Assembly (NCBI GenBank): GCA_024138025.1
Contig: JAMXBD010001386.1
Coordinates: 248,001 to 312,000, forward strand
From: Combretum micranthum
Lineage: Eukaryota; Streptophyta; Magnoliopsida; Myrtales; Combretaceae
Direction of reading: 5' to 3'
Length of the DNA: 64,000 nt
Each line of letters starts with the position of its first letter. The stretch's first letter is position 1. The notes below the pieces were generated by a model, which worked only from the letters and a program-made list of their open reading frames with translations, searched no databases and was not told where the DNA came from. Shown here piece by piece: positions 47,126 to 59,439 of this stretch. Both the position numbers and the translations under genes were made by a program.

Positions 47126-47907
47126 TGATGCGGATCTGGATATGCTCTGATGCACAAACTCGATAAAGATGTAAACTTTCTTTTTAGGGTTTTTCTTTCC
47201 AATAATATGAAACTAGCAAAAACAAGATGGATATGAATAAGTATATTGTTCGATAGATGCCACGAACAATAAAACCTAAACTAGTTTGTGTTTGGATTCG
47301 AGATTGATAGATGCCACAACCTAGAAAACTAACACGGAGTCAATGAAACAATATGTTCAATGACAATATTCGCCACAACACGATATAACTCACGAATTGA
47401 TAAGAATATGTATGATCCAAAGAGAAAAACAATCTCAATAAAATCAATTCAACCTTAAATAGGTTTCCACACTCAAAGTGTTCTAATAAAAATACTCCAA
47501 AATCTTCTTTCTATATCTCTTACTAGCCTTAATATATAGGCTATTACAAGGCAGTTACGTAACTGAAAAATCATAATTGTGGCAGTTACGTAACTGATAA
47601 CGTAACTGAAGAAAAAACATAATTACGGCAGTTACGTAACCGATAACGTAACTGAAAAACATAATTGTAATTAATCCCTATATCAATTAAAAATAAAGAA
47701 ATTCAAAAAGACACAAAAACTAAAAAAAAATCGAAACCCTAATAAAAATAAATAAAATATCTGGGCCAGCCATGTGAGCCGGCGGCTCAGCTGACCTACT
47801 TTTTCTGGACACGCCAATTCACCCCATTTCGTGCCTTGAACTTGCACCGTGTTGCTCGGACCTTTGGTACTCCTTTTCCATGACTTCGGATGCCCGGATT
47901 CCTATCA
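47126..47907 (-). repeat. 5' LTR of the gag-protease element (782 bp)
   Basis: It pairs with 44508-45285 and carries the same palindrome array. Differences seen by eye are about six substitutions and three small indels. Confidence 0.93.
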
Positions 47908-47912
47908 TTAAC

Positions 47913-48600
47913 CTTATGGTTGAACTTCAAAAACTTCTTTAATTTCTTGGTCGTTAGTGTAATCTCATTATCATTATCATTTTTATCACAAGAGTTAGAG
48001 CTTGTGATTTAGTACCTATTGATTTCTTCCTTGATTCTTCTTGTTTTTTTTTTTTTTATCATCTCATGTATCTTTAGTGTACCAAGGAATTGCTCTTTTG
48101 ATAAGGTACTTAGATTAGAGCTTTTGCTATTGCGGTCCTCTTAACTTGCCAATCTCTTGACAATGATCTAAGAATCTTGGAATTGGGTTCTACATTAGTC
48201 AAGTTTCTTCCAATAACGACTAATTGATTGACTATGTCAATAAAACTACTTTGCATATTATCAATTGATTCACTTTAAAGTTTTCAACCTCTCCACATAA
48301 CAAACTTATTTTAGTGTTTTTAATTCTAGAGGTTCTTTCATAAGTTTTTAACAAACTTAATTTAGTGCATCGTACTTCATCCCAAATTTTCTTATTATCA
48401 CAAGGGCACATTCTACTAAAGTTTACTTATAGAAACACGCAAGATATTCATAGTTACTTTATTTAACTATATTCTTTCCCATAATGCTCTAGTACAATCT
48501 TTTTGTTCTTTTGCTTCTATCTTAACGAGACCATCTTTAATTGTTTTAGATAGATTTTCATTCTACATTTTAAGTAAGGATTGGTATTTTCAATTAAAAG
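47913..48600 (-). pseudogene. Copia gag (UBN2) remnant, other half of 44362-44502
   Basis: The minus strand gives KIWDEVRCTKLSLLKTYERT, SRIKNTKISLLCGEVENF and further broken frames, the UBN2 core of a Copia gag, with stops. The right half starts immediately after the TTAAC duplication, so the gag-protease element landed between this core and the zinc knuckle. Confidence 0.8.
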
Positions 48601-48667
48601 CAGTCATCTTTTTATAAGTTGACCTTCTAGAAAGCCTAATGCATTTGTTCTATGATCCTTGCTCCAA

Positions 48668-48935
48668 AATGCAGTTAAGCACTCAATTCTTCAAGACTTA
48701 ATTCTGGTCCTAATAGAAAAACTACTAAACTAAACTCAAGAAGGGGCAAAGGGAGTGAAGCGAATCTATTACCAATTTTAATTGATTCTTTGCTTTTAGT
48801 AACATAATCAATGAAATGCAATTAAGCACTCAATTCTTAAAGACTAACAGTTGCTAATAGAAAAAGCTACTAAACTAAACTCGTAAGGGATTTTAATTGA
48901 TTCTTTGCTTTTAGTAACATGATAAATGAAAATAA
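48668..48935 (+). repeat. Imperfect direct duplication, about 115-145 bp per copy
   Basis: 'attaagcactcaattctt(c/a)aagact' through 'attgattctttgcttttagtaacat' occurs at about 48668-48815 and again at 48816-48935. The second copy lacks about 30 internal bases. It is noncoding, in the 5' leader or LTR region of the Copia remnant. Confidence 0.75.
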
Positions 48936-48989
48936 GATGAATCACAATAATAAGATGTTGGAAATATAAAAGGGATATGGTATGAGAAC

Positions 48990-49456
48990 TTAGGTCTAGA
49001 GTTCTAATTACCTCTTGGTCTCCATGGACACAGCACACCTACAATCAAAGACTTCACACCACTTTTATTGATCACTCAATCAAATATGCTCCTAAGGAGC
49101 TACACAAGTTCACAAAATACAAAGCCTTACAAGAGTAGTGCTTTAATAAAATTAGTAAAATTACACACAAAAGTACTATTTAATTTTCTCTCTATGTAAA
49201 TTTTCAAATAAAGAATAAGTGACAAGAAAATTAGTAAATTTTGTTTGTTTACAAATGGAAACTCTTAAAAGTTTGTTATAATCTGTCAATAATATCATAT
49301 TTATAGCTATGGAAGAAAAACAAGTTGTTGCATAGAATTGGATACTTTTGCCCCTACTTTAAATAACTCAAACAACTAGTTTTTTTAGTGTACCAATTGA
49401 TCGCTATATGGGAAAAACCATAGGTCCTCATTTCTTGTCCAAGCTATCCGCACCGT
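48990..49456. other. Noncoding stretch, probable Copia LTR remnant
   Basis: It is AT-rich without a reading frame. It lies where the 5' LTR of the minus-strand Copia element should be. No LTR ends or primer site were recognised. Confidence 0.35.
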
Positions 49457-49464
49457 GCTTGCAC

Positions 49465-49920
49465 CAATGTTGTCAGAACCGGACCGGGGTTTGACCCGGA
49501 CAAGCTAAGGGGTCAGGGGTCGAGGGGTCGGACCGGGTTCAACCGGGGGTTGGACCGGGGGTTGAACCGGGGTCACGAAAAAATAAAAATATAAGGAATA
49601 ATTTAATTAAAAAAGACCAATATATATGTAATCACTCAATTAAATCTATATTTGGATCAAATTCATCAATTAATTATTAAATAAATATGATTTAATGATT
49701 ATATTTTATAAATTTATAATAAAGTATGAATAAATATTTAAATTTCTAATTTTTTATTTTTATTTTTTTGAATCCGGGTCGACAGGTTCAACCCGGGTCA
49801 ATCCGGGTCTCGCCGGTTCGTTCTAAAAACGAGTTTTAGGCGAGACCCGGCCCGGTATTAGTACCGGTTCCGGTCGAACCCGGTCGACCCGGCCGGTCCG
49901 GGCCGGTTTTGACAACCATG
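49465..49920. mobile_element. hAT-type miniature element (456 bp), duplication GCTTGCAC
   Basis: It starts CAATGTTGTCAGAACCGG and ends with CCGGTTTTGACAACCATG, the imperfect complement. GCTTGCAC stands at 49457-49464 and 49921-49928. Subterminal zones are full of ACCGG/CCGGGT motifs and flank an AT-rich core. No transposase is present. It is a different family from the element at 39039-39680, although both have GC-rich subterminal repeats. Confidence 0.88.
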
Positions 49921-49928
49921 GCTTGCAC

Positions 49929-51672
49929 ACTTCAAAAAGGAAAAGCAAGTACTGGTTGGATGAAAGTCAGGTCCTAGCATTTGGACCTTAGTAAAATTTC
50001 GCAAATCAACAATATTATGAAATGGTGAAACTCACCTACTGTTCGAACGCTAAGTCACTGCCACAGGATTAGAACCTTTTGATCATATATGATTAACAAT
50101 GTGTCTGGCCTTTATCCCTTGATATCCATAAACCTACCTAAAAACCTTGATCAACACATGATCAAACCGTCCAATCACATCAGCATCTAAATTGCATGTC
50201 CTAACATCCAGTCGCTAGCTATGGCGCAACTTCATCTTAATGTAAGGCAGAGGCAACTACAAATATTTCTCCTTAGTTTTAAACACACACTTAACCATTC
50301 CAGCAAAAGAGATTAACATGTTTTACACCTTTTAAGATGAATCTTGTACCAACTACAAGTTATGTCAATTAAGTGCAAATTAGCCTTGAATCATGCAATT
50401 GTTTTGTTTGATCAAAATGTAATATGAATCTTTAAATTCAATAAAACTTTATTATATGTGCCCTACAATCTACGTTCTTCTGTGGTCCCTTACTTCTCGA
50501 GAACCTAACGCCTTTTGAGATAATGTTGGCAAAGGTTGGCTTCCGAACCAGGAAGCCACACAGCTGAGACAAGTAAGAACTATGAAGGAACCATTAGTTT
50601 CTGTAGGTCCATACAATTCATCTATGGAAACTGCTAGTCCAGATGGGTCAAGAACCACCAACTTCGAAGTTGGCTGTGTACCTATCGATCCAACAGACCC
50701 CAAGTGATTTGAACGTCCAAAATTTAAAAAAAAAAAAAAAGGCGCAAATCCGGCATAACAAGTTTGGACTTGGGGAGAGACAAATATGATGTCAATTGTC
50801 CATACTTCATACACCCATTCCCATGCCAAACATAATCACATGGGCAAATGCAGACAATAGGAAAAGTACGGAAGAAAACAAGGACCTCTTACCAGCACAA
50901 CCTAGAGTTTGCGTGTTGAAAAAAAGAGAAATAAAAGCTAGTGCACATGTGTGCTAGATTTATTAATAAAAATAATAGTAATAGTAAAAAACCATTTCCC
51001 AAGAATTAAGAATCTACCGGGCTGTCCTAATAATTAGGAATCAACCGAGTTTCCAGTGTCGGGAACTACAACTAGCCAATTCGGTTCTGGATCCAAACCA
51101 AAGCTTGATGACGTCTATTTTGGAACTCATTAAATTTTAAAAAGTAATTATGTCCATTGAATTGTTGTTAAATCACATTTCTTCTCTCAAAGCTTTTAAT
51201 ATTTTACATTTTTTGTGTTAAGCATAGTATAGCCACTTCTTCCATATGAAGTCGATATTCAATAAATATATATGTGTGTGTGTGTGTTCAAATAAAATCT
51301 TCTTTTTCCTGACAGAAGAATAAGTAAATAAAGAAGGCCTAAAACAAGTGACATAAGATAGATACATCCAAGACGCTTCAAAAACAACATAGCCAAGGAA
51401 CAACGAAATAACTGGCATAAGAGGCAGGAGGAATCAATTAGCAGTCAAAAAACGAAGAAATGAACAACCTTGGTTTCTTAGAATTTCCAGATAACCAAGT
51501 GACAACCATATTTAATTCCGAAAACCCAGTAATCCATCACTCCCTAATATTTTAGCTCTCTTGTAGGCTAAAACAGCAAGATTTTCTACATCTTCTCAGA
51601 CTTGTCCCACAGGAATTCCGATGATATAACAGATCCATGTTTTTAAGTACAGCATTCCATGTTCATCTGCAG
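49929..51672. other. Intergenic DNA and 3' flank of the SRP receptor gene
   Basis: 50340-50450 repeats sequence from 6800-6915. A (TG)n run lies near 51276-51289. A 119-codon minus-strand frame at 50829-50470 has no recognisable domain and includes a homopolymer-coded Phe run, so it is not called. The last 250 bases should be the 3' UTR of the minus-strand gene. Confidence 0.5.
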
Positions 51673-54600
51673 CTAAGGCTTCACGTGCTCCCGAATAAAC
51701 TCTTCCACCTGGGATGTCTCTCCTGTCAAACTGGAACCTTCAGCAACTGTTACCTTGTTATGGCACTGAGAAAATGAAAAGGCTTCTCCAGGTACTCCAA
51801 GAGTGCATTCATTTGCAACATCAGCATCTGATATTGCACTTCTTGACTCCCTCAACTTGTCACTATCGTAAAGGATGAACATGTTTAAAAGCTAAGTCAT
51901 GTCAAGAGCAAAATGCATGAATTCTAACAGATGGAAGACAAATCCACCCAAAAGCCAAACAGAAGTTAATCAAATGATTTGCTTCTGGCAGGGGGAAAAT
52001 ATCATTTTCCCTCATTAAATGGAGAGAGAGTCTCAAAACAAGTTTATGGCTTGAGTAGTTAAGTTCACAGAGATTCCATCAAATTGACATCAAGATGGGG
52101 AAAGTATGCTTAACAACCACTAAGTAATAAACCAAAGCTAACAGAGACTTACATTTCCTTCTCTAATTGTTTGCGGACAAACTCCTTGGTATGTGCCGTA
52201 ACTTTGTCAGTTTTGTTGCAAAGGATAAGGATGGGAATTTTATTCTTTATCACGATGGCTCTCGTCAAAATATCATATAGGTACCTTTTGCCAGAAGAAT
52301 AAAAAAATCACAATGTTGAACGGATCACACTTCATAATAATAAAAAAAATTGGAGGTAGACCAAAAGCTAGATTAGGTGAGCTAGCACATACTCTGAAGC
52401 TGTACGGCACTTTGGCAAGAAATCTAGAGAATCCACCAGAAAAACTATTCCAGCCGCTTGAGGGATACACTCGTCTAGTTTAGCCCTTAATCGATAATGC
52501 CCAGGTAAATCAACAAGATGAACTGGTTTGACTTTGCCTTTCTGGATATAACCATCACAAAGTTTAAACTCAACCACATCCAAGATGGACTAGGAAATTT
52601 TATTACTGATGATGGAAAGAAAGACGAATTCTTTTAACATTTGTATACGTAGATCAGCTATTTTTTGCACCTGATATCCCAAGATAGAAAGGAACGTTAT
52701 TTATTTTGAGAATAGACCTTATACCTTGTTGGTTTCAGAATGTAAGATGAAAGTCCCTTCATTTGGCTCCATTGATGTCACGGTACCAAGATGTGAAGAG
52801 CCATCACGTAGCTGTAACAGGGCAACAAAATTCAAAAGTATTTTATTTTAAAGTGAATGCTACTTTTCAACATAGGGCTTCTGCAGTAAAGTGGAGCAAA
52901 ATTAAAAAATTGCCATTAAAAAAATAATTATAAAATAAAATAAACATTTCAAATTAATTTTTAATCAGAAATCCAAGTCTTTAGCCAGATTCACAAAGCT
53001 TTGTATGATGAAATTGAATATAGAAATATGATTAACCAAAATAGTTCATGAACATATCAATGATAATGTTATACAGCTCTTCAATTGACAAGAGAAATAG
53101 AAGGCCATCAGAGTACCATACTAGCTACTATCCATCAAATACGAACATTACACAGAACTCAGAGCCAGTAAGAGGAGAATTTTCATGATTTCACCTATTC
53201 AAACCACAGCTAGTAATGCTGTAGAAACAAGAGGTGCATTATTCAGAAAACAGCATTCATCCATTTGCTACAATGTGGAATGGTATTAAAGCCTCAGTGA
53301 AGTTGGAGAAAAGCTTCAGAATTCAGTAATCTAACACCTCAATTAGAGGTTGGACGGAAAAAAAACTGAACAGAACTGTAGCATATCGTTTTGCTTCAAA
53401 AACAGGTAAAACGTTGCAGCAGCTTCAGATTATTGTCAATAGTCCAGCCAAGCCACTTGAAAACCATCCACAGACATCCTCAACCAAATACCACAGCCTA
53501 ATCAGTCTAAAGTATGGGCATAGTTCCAATGCTTACCTGATAAAAAAGAGTAGTTTTGCCACTCCCCACAAGTCCAGTCAGCAAGATTGTGTTAGACTTT
53601 TTCTGTTTAAACAAACGAGCTGCAGAGGGAAGGAGAGGCCACAATCAATATAGACATAACTTCAACCCAAAGTCGCTGGCAATTACAATATGAGGTGCTC
53701 AATAACAAAAGATAAATTTGCAGATACTACGAGATAAATAAGTAAAGGATCGAGAAAAGAAAGAGTATGAAAAATAGAAGGTAAGTTTCCAGTTTCCACT
53801 GCCTTAAAAACCATGCCATATATGTTAATAATAACAATGCATCTTCAGAATATAGCTACCTCTTTGCAATGTAAGCATGCAACGATAGCCTCGCCCATTC
53901 ATGGATCAAGTTCAATTCCATCAAAGAAATAAACAAATCCAATTTTTCTATTTACTTCCCTTTTCCTTAATGATTACCTTGAAATGTTATTCTTTCACAG
54001 AACATCACAGTTCAACCCTAGAGCTTAGTCCACCTATCCCATCTAACAACAAATTTGGCAGCATCAGGTTGAGTACCTAATTCGATTCTTCTCTCCTCTT
54101 TTTTTATCATAAATAGGAGATAGCAACTCGCATGATTATATTCTATTATAATCCCCCATAAGTTGTGCAACAATATCCAACTATTATCACCATTCTAACT
54201 CTCTCTGTCCTAACACTATCTGGTGTTTACCCAGTTTTCATACATATAATTTCTTTCTTTTGGCCAATTGCATATACAAATTTAAACAGGGGGAAAAGGA
54301 GTTATAATCCAACTACACAAGAAGAAGATGATGCCTCCAAAGACTAATTCAATCATGTGGCATAATACAACTGCAAGTAATTAACGTACATGTAACAGTC
54401 CCAACAGATTCCAACCTCAAAATCATCCCAAATTCTCGTCTACACTGCACCAACACTACACTTCCTAAAAATTAAACAGACCTTAAAAAAAAAAAAGAAC
54501 CAACTAAATTAGGTTTATGGTTCGAGAAAATCTTCAACTTTTTAGAGTAAAGGTCGAAATTTTAAGGACTCACCGGACAAGAGGAGAAGAGTTGTCAAGG

Positions 54601-54733
54601 ACAAGATGGCAATGGCTGCGTAGAGCTGGTTCGGAGGAATCTGGTAAATGAATTGCTCACATTGGTCCAACAATTGACGAATCTGAACCATCCAATTCTC
54701 CATCATAATCTTTAGTTCATCAGTACCTTCCAT
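51673..54733 (-). CDS. SRPRB: Signal recognition particle receptor subunit beta
   Basis: A Ras-like GTPase of the ER membrane; it anchors SR-alpha, which docks ribosome-nascent chain complexes at the translocon (family knowledge). Exons on the minus strand: 54733-54574, 53619-53537, 52811-52725, 52541-52393, 52284-52153, 51862-51673, all with GT-AG introns and matching phases (1,0,0,2,2); 801 nt give 266 aa, the usual plant length. The N-terminus has one membrane segment (about residues 36-53, LYAAIAILSLTTLLLLS). GTPase motifs: P-loop GLVGSGKT (69-76), DLPGH (121-125), NKTD (183-186). The C-terminus VEEFIREHVKP is conserved. The ATG at 54733 is chosen because it gives the family's N-terminal amphipathic stretch and membrane helix. 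No lesion is seen; probably functional. Confidence 0.96.
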
Positions 54734-54835
54734 TGTAAACCTATCTGGGCGTCACAAATGTGGATTTAAAAGAGGATCTTGTTGGGAGGAAGAGAAAATG
54801 GAGGGAACCCTTGAATTTTAAGAATGAAAATTGAA

Positions 54836-54847
54836 TTTTAGGGTTTT
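54836..54847 (-). promoter_or_regulatory. Telo-box-like AACCCTAA motif upstream of the SRP receptor gene
   Basis: The minus strand reads AAAACCCTAAAA about 100 bases upstream of the start codon, in the likely 5' UTR or core promoter. Telo-boxes are common in plant translation and secretion housekeeping genes; function here is inferred only from position. Confidence 0.4.
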
Positions 54848-54849
54848 GT

Positions 54850-56898
54850 TTTTACCTTGTTAATATTTTCCCTCCCCTTGAGTTGATTACACGTTTTTTA
54901 TTTTGGGGATTGGGATTTTGGCTAACAGGGAGCGAAGTTTCTGGGCAAAAAGATGCTTATTTAATTACAATCTTACCAAACAAAAAGCACAAATTTTACT
55001 GAGTGTAGTACGCAGCGAACAGGGGGGAAAATTGCAAATTCAGGTACTGCCTGTTCCAATAAAAAAAATTTCTTCTTATTGGTAAATTGCTTTACTTAAA
55101 AATATTTTCTCAAAATAATATGTTTTTATTTATTTAGTTGTTTTTATAAAAGAATTTCAAAAAAAAATTTCGATATAAGTATATTACGTAAAATATTTTA
55201 TTTAAAAAGTAAAAATATAGAATATAAATTATTTTATATGAGAAACTTTCAATTGATATTTATAATTTTTCAATGAGCTTTTATTTTTATTTTGTTCATT
55301 GAATTAACTTCGTATTTAAAATATATTATATTGGTTAATTATAACAATAATAAAACAAATATTATATTACTGGAGTTAGGAAACGTGCAAAAGATAATGT
55401 AGAAAATTACTTTCTATTTGAGAAGAGTATATTGTTTTCCTTAAAATGAGTAAAATCATTTTTTTAATGGAAAATAGTTTTTCCTAAGAAGGAAAAACAT
55501 TTGCTACTTAAAAGATGTTTTTTAGTATAATAAATAAGGAAAAATAAAAAAAAAAATTATTTTTCAAATAGTTTTTGTTTTAAACAAATGGATTAAAGAA
55601 AAAAATTTCAATAATGAAGAAAAAAATTAAAATACTGCAATTGAAATAATAGAGTCTTAAAGACATGAGCTCCATGTAACATTTTTAAAATTATGTTTAA
55701 GGACAGTTTTAAAATTGTTATAAGAATTATTTCAAAAGTGAAAGAATATATAAATGAGTGGTGTAATAGTAAGTAGTTTTTATCCTTTTTTGTCAAGTGA
55801 AAGTAGTGGTGGGTAGTTTGACATATCAGTGAACCTATGTTTGGTTTATCTTTTAGAGACTTTTTTTCATTGATATTTTATATATATTCGATTTGTATCT
55901 ATATCTTATATGTTTATTAATTTATAAGTAAAAATATTTTTTTATTTATACCTATTTCATGATAAAAATATTTATTAATATCAATAAGAATAAGATGTCA
56001 AAAAGATTAGAAATAAATGAAACAAACAAACCCAAAAATATTAGTTACTTGGTATAATTGAGAAGAAGAAGGTGAGGCACTTTTTTTACCCCTCCACATA
56101 AGTAATTATAGCTCAATTAATTGTCAAAAAAATAATAAAATAACACAAGCCATATCTTTCTAAAATCACTAAAATACAACCTAATTTTTTTGTAATTAAT
56201 CCTTTTGTTTTCTATAAGTAGTGGAATTTTTTTTATTTACATTTTTTTTCCATAACTTGTATAAGCACCGTATTTTACTTTTTGACTTTCTATCACAGCA
56301 AACATCCCTCTTTTGATAAATAATTTATTTTTTTCCTTTTTCTTTATTTGTTCTATTTTTTCCCTTTATATATATATATATATATATATATTTTTTTTCA
56401 TATTATATTCTCCACATCCTTCTTCTATATAGTTTGACATGGATTTCTAAAAGATATTTACAAATACATAATATGTATTATTATAATTTATATGGTTATT
56501 AATGGACATGTGTAAAATATTATAATATCCAAATAATGATCATTTGAATTATTATATTACAATCTTACATACTTAGAGTTAATTATTTGTATATAATTAT
56601 GTAAAAAGTAATTTACAAATTGTTCTTTGTGTATTAATGAAAATGTATAATAATATGTAATTTAGGGATGGGTAGATAGCCTTATCATACAGGATATCCA
56701 CCCATAGTTTACTCCACGAAATAGGGTTTAGATGGGTATTAGGGCTCACAAAATAGGGTTTGTTTCAATCATGCACTCGCTTTCGATCATGTACTCTAAT
56801 ATATAAACGGTATAAGTTTTAAGATATCATGTTTCTACCATATCAAATTTTATAAAACAATATTAACATATTAGAAATTAATAATAATATCATTTTTA
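54850..56898. other. AT-rich intergenic DNA upstream of the SRP receptor gene
   Basis: Very AT-rich with no gene. It contains an (AT)n run at 56366-56391 and a weak 'aaatagggtttag/g' repeat near 56719-56762. Confidence 0.6.
56366..56391 (+). repeat. (AT)n microsatellite
   Basis: About 26 bases of alternating TA followed by a T-run. Confidence 0.9.
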
Positions 56899-57990
56899 TG
56901 ATGAACCAAGGTTGCGCACAATCTTATTTTGATGAAAAAATATATTGCACAAATGCTCAACAACTTAGTTAAGTTACATTTAATAAGTAAAAACTTATTT
57001 ATGATATGTTGAGCTTTGTTATGTTTGCATTTTTGTTTTATACTTGTTGCTCCATGTGGCTTAAAACAAGTTTTAGGCCTTAATGCTTTTTGAATCTCTC
57101 AAATCTCAAAACATAAAAGTTGTAGAGCTCTCTCTAAACTTTTCGTGGTGTTTTGAATCACATTAATCAAAGTTTGGATGAGAAAGTTATAAGCAAAATA
57201 TGAAAGTATGTCGAAGCTGTCAAAAGCGTATCAGCTCACCAGTCCAAATTGGAAAAATGTGAAAATTGATCAATAAGGTTGAGGGCTTGACTTGGATTGG
57301 CTAGTCGGTAGAGACTTAGACTGGCTCACCGGTACGATAAAAAAATAGTCATTACAAAATTTTTGATTAGTGATTATTTTGATGGGCAACGGCTAGCTTG
57401 AGTTGAGAGCTTATAAATAGAGTATTTTGGGTATTTTTATAAAGAGAGTTGAGCATATTTTGTAGAGATTGTGTCAAAATACTCTCTTGTTTTGTATTTG
57501 TCTTTGATGAGTGAATAGTGTTATAGTGATTTTAGTTGGCAAATATTGTAAGGCACTATTCAAATATTTTGTCTGAGTGTTTTAGTAAAGTCCCCTCTTG
57601 TTTGAGGTAATAAGAGAAGTCTTTATACGTCGAGGCACTTGTGTGAAGTCCTACTTGTGATATGCATTGGTGAAGTCCTCTTGATTAAGGCATTTGTGAA
57701 ATCCTTTTTGTGAGGTAAATGTTTGTGAATTAAATGTATGAAGTCCTCCTTAAATGAGACAATTGTGGACCGTGGAAACTAGGGAACGAGCCGAACTCCA
57801 CGTTATATCGCGGTGTAATCTTCTTCTTCTTTATCGTTTTATTATCATTTTTATAATTGCATGATTTGGGACAAATTGGCAAAAGAGATAATTGTTGGAT
57901 AAGTGAGCTTAAAATCGGTTTATAAACACGCCTTATAGCTTTCACTTTTGCAATATACATGTAAAAGCCTAGCTGTGCTTTTTTTCAACA
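56899..57990 (+). mobile_element. Probable Copia-type solo LTR
   Basis: TGATGAACCAAGG at 56899 to TTTTTTCAACA at 57990, about 1.1 kb. It has a TATA box (TATAAATA, 57412-57419) with LTR-like downstream sequence and repeated 'gaagtcct' words, then 'cacgttatatcgcggtgtaatcttcttcttc', a common U5 arrangement in plant Copia LTRs. No matching target duplication was found, so the ends are approximate, and no internal sequence adjoins it. Confidence 0.55.
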
Positions 57991-58262
57991 ATTCAAAATT
58001 ATTATTTATAGACTATCTACTAAAAATTTTATGAAAGAAGAATTTTTATAATTTATTTTGGAACGACTTGTTATTTTGATTTTAGAGAAATTATGGTTTA
58101 TATATGTACCCGATATTCCCAAATTATATAAAAAAAATTTATCTTCTAAGACTAATTAATATAGAAGTAGATCTAAAGTTTTTAATTTTGGAATCTATTG
58201 TAGGTTCTATAACTTTGCTTAACATCACTTAAACATGTTTTATAAGAATTTGTTATAGGTTT

Positions 58263-59330
58263 TGTCACGCTTCGAAAGGTACCATAAATGCGATAGTCCG
58301 CCGTACATAATATTAAAGCCTAAGAACAACTACCTTAATCACAAAAGGTTTTGATATCATGTATAAGGCGTACAACACATCAAAAGGGACGCATCGGAAC
58401 AGTGCAATTTACTTTGCTAACAATTAAGAAATAAAGCAAGAGAAGCACTTAACATAAGATATAAATAAGGTCAATTACAATTCTTAGGGGCATACCTCTG
58501 TTAATATCTTCGAGTCTATATAAGTACATTTCCTAATAATCTCCAAAATATTAACATAACATATATTACTCATAAAGAAATTTCAAGATGGTAAATTCCT
58601 TCTATGCTCCTACTTCTTCCATAAAAGCTCAATAATTCACCAATGGCTTCTTTAATGTCCCACCCTCGATTTCAGTCTCAAGCTTACCTATTTCAACAAA
58701 ATCTATGAGGTTACAAGTTTACAACGATCTTAGTGAAATATTTTCTCGTCATTCACACTGACAATGATATACAAACAAATTGATTAGTCAAACATATGCT
58801 ATGCTTATGCAACAATCACATGAAGATCGCACACATATATAGTTATCTAGAACCTATATACAAAATGGATTTGAGTCGTCCATATCAAGGGTTAAGGAAT
58901 TGTTGATGAAGGTCCTCTTGATCTTCTACTGCTAGTCCCCAAGCACTCACCTAAAGCATTCCATTGACATGGCTCCAAACATAGAGTCGCATTTCCCGAA
59001 CGATGTGGATTCTCTAGGAAGGAGCATGACTTGTGTCCTAACACACTCATGGCCTATCAAACTCTACGCATAGGATTAGCAGCCTTCTGAAAAAGTGACT
59101 CGACGGATGTTATATGGGACCATTTTTCTGTTAATACCATTCCGTATCATGATTCATTGAGGGCGATAAATCAATCTAAACACACATAGCAATCAAGCAT
59201 ACAAACGAATAAACAAAATTAGACAAACATTCTAGTGTTAGGATATGCTTAGCATTCACTTAAATACACAAGCAAAAGAAACACATGCTTAACCCTTGAT
59301 AATCCCTAATACATATTCGTTTTTATTTTT
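58263..59330 (-). mobile_element. Antisense LTR fragment of the large solo-LTR family
   Basis: It begins TGTCACGCTTCGAAAGGTAC, the complement of the end of the 32693-36363 LTR (GGTACC..GGGGCGTGACA), and continues with 'gcgatagtccgcc' matching 'ggactgtcgcg' there. About 1 kb is recognisable before an Athila-type LTR. It is the 3' part of a third family member, in opposite orientation. Confidence 0.65.
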
Positions 59331-59439
59331 TTTTTTATCATGCTAGTAAAACTTCTTTACAAACACAAATAAGGTAACAAATTTAAGAGGATAAACCCAC
59401 CCGTCCATTTCGCAATCTTTTTAGTCGTAATTGGTGGGT

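Larger units (their letters stand above)
44508..47907 (-). mobile_element. Nonautonomous Ty3 element with gag and protease only (3.4 kb), duplication TTAAC
   Basis: LTRs 44508-45285 and 47126-47907 share TGATGCGG...CCTATCA ends (plus strand) and differ by only a handful of bases. TTAAC flanks the element at 44503-44507 and 47908-47912. In minus orientation the primer site is at 47112-47123, gag follows from 46910, then a protease region, then a purine-rich tract before the LTR at 45285. There is no reverse transcriptase, RNase H or integrase in the 1.84-kb interior. This matches the terminal-repeat-with-gag type of nonautonomous element. Confidence 0.93.

Noticed and set aside
50470..50829. 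119-codon minus-strand ORF
   Set aside because: No recognisable domain, a Phe run from a homopolymer, and an internal position in repeat-like intergenic DNA.
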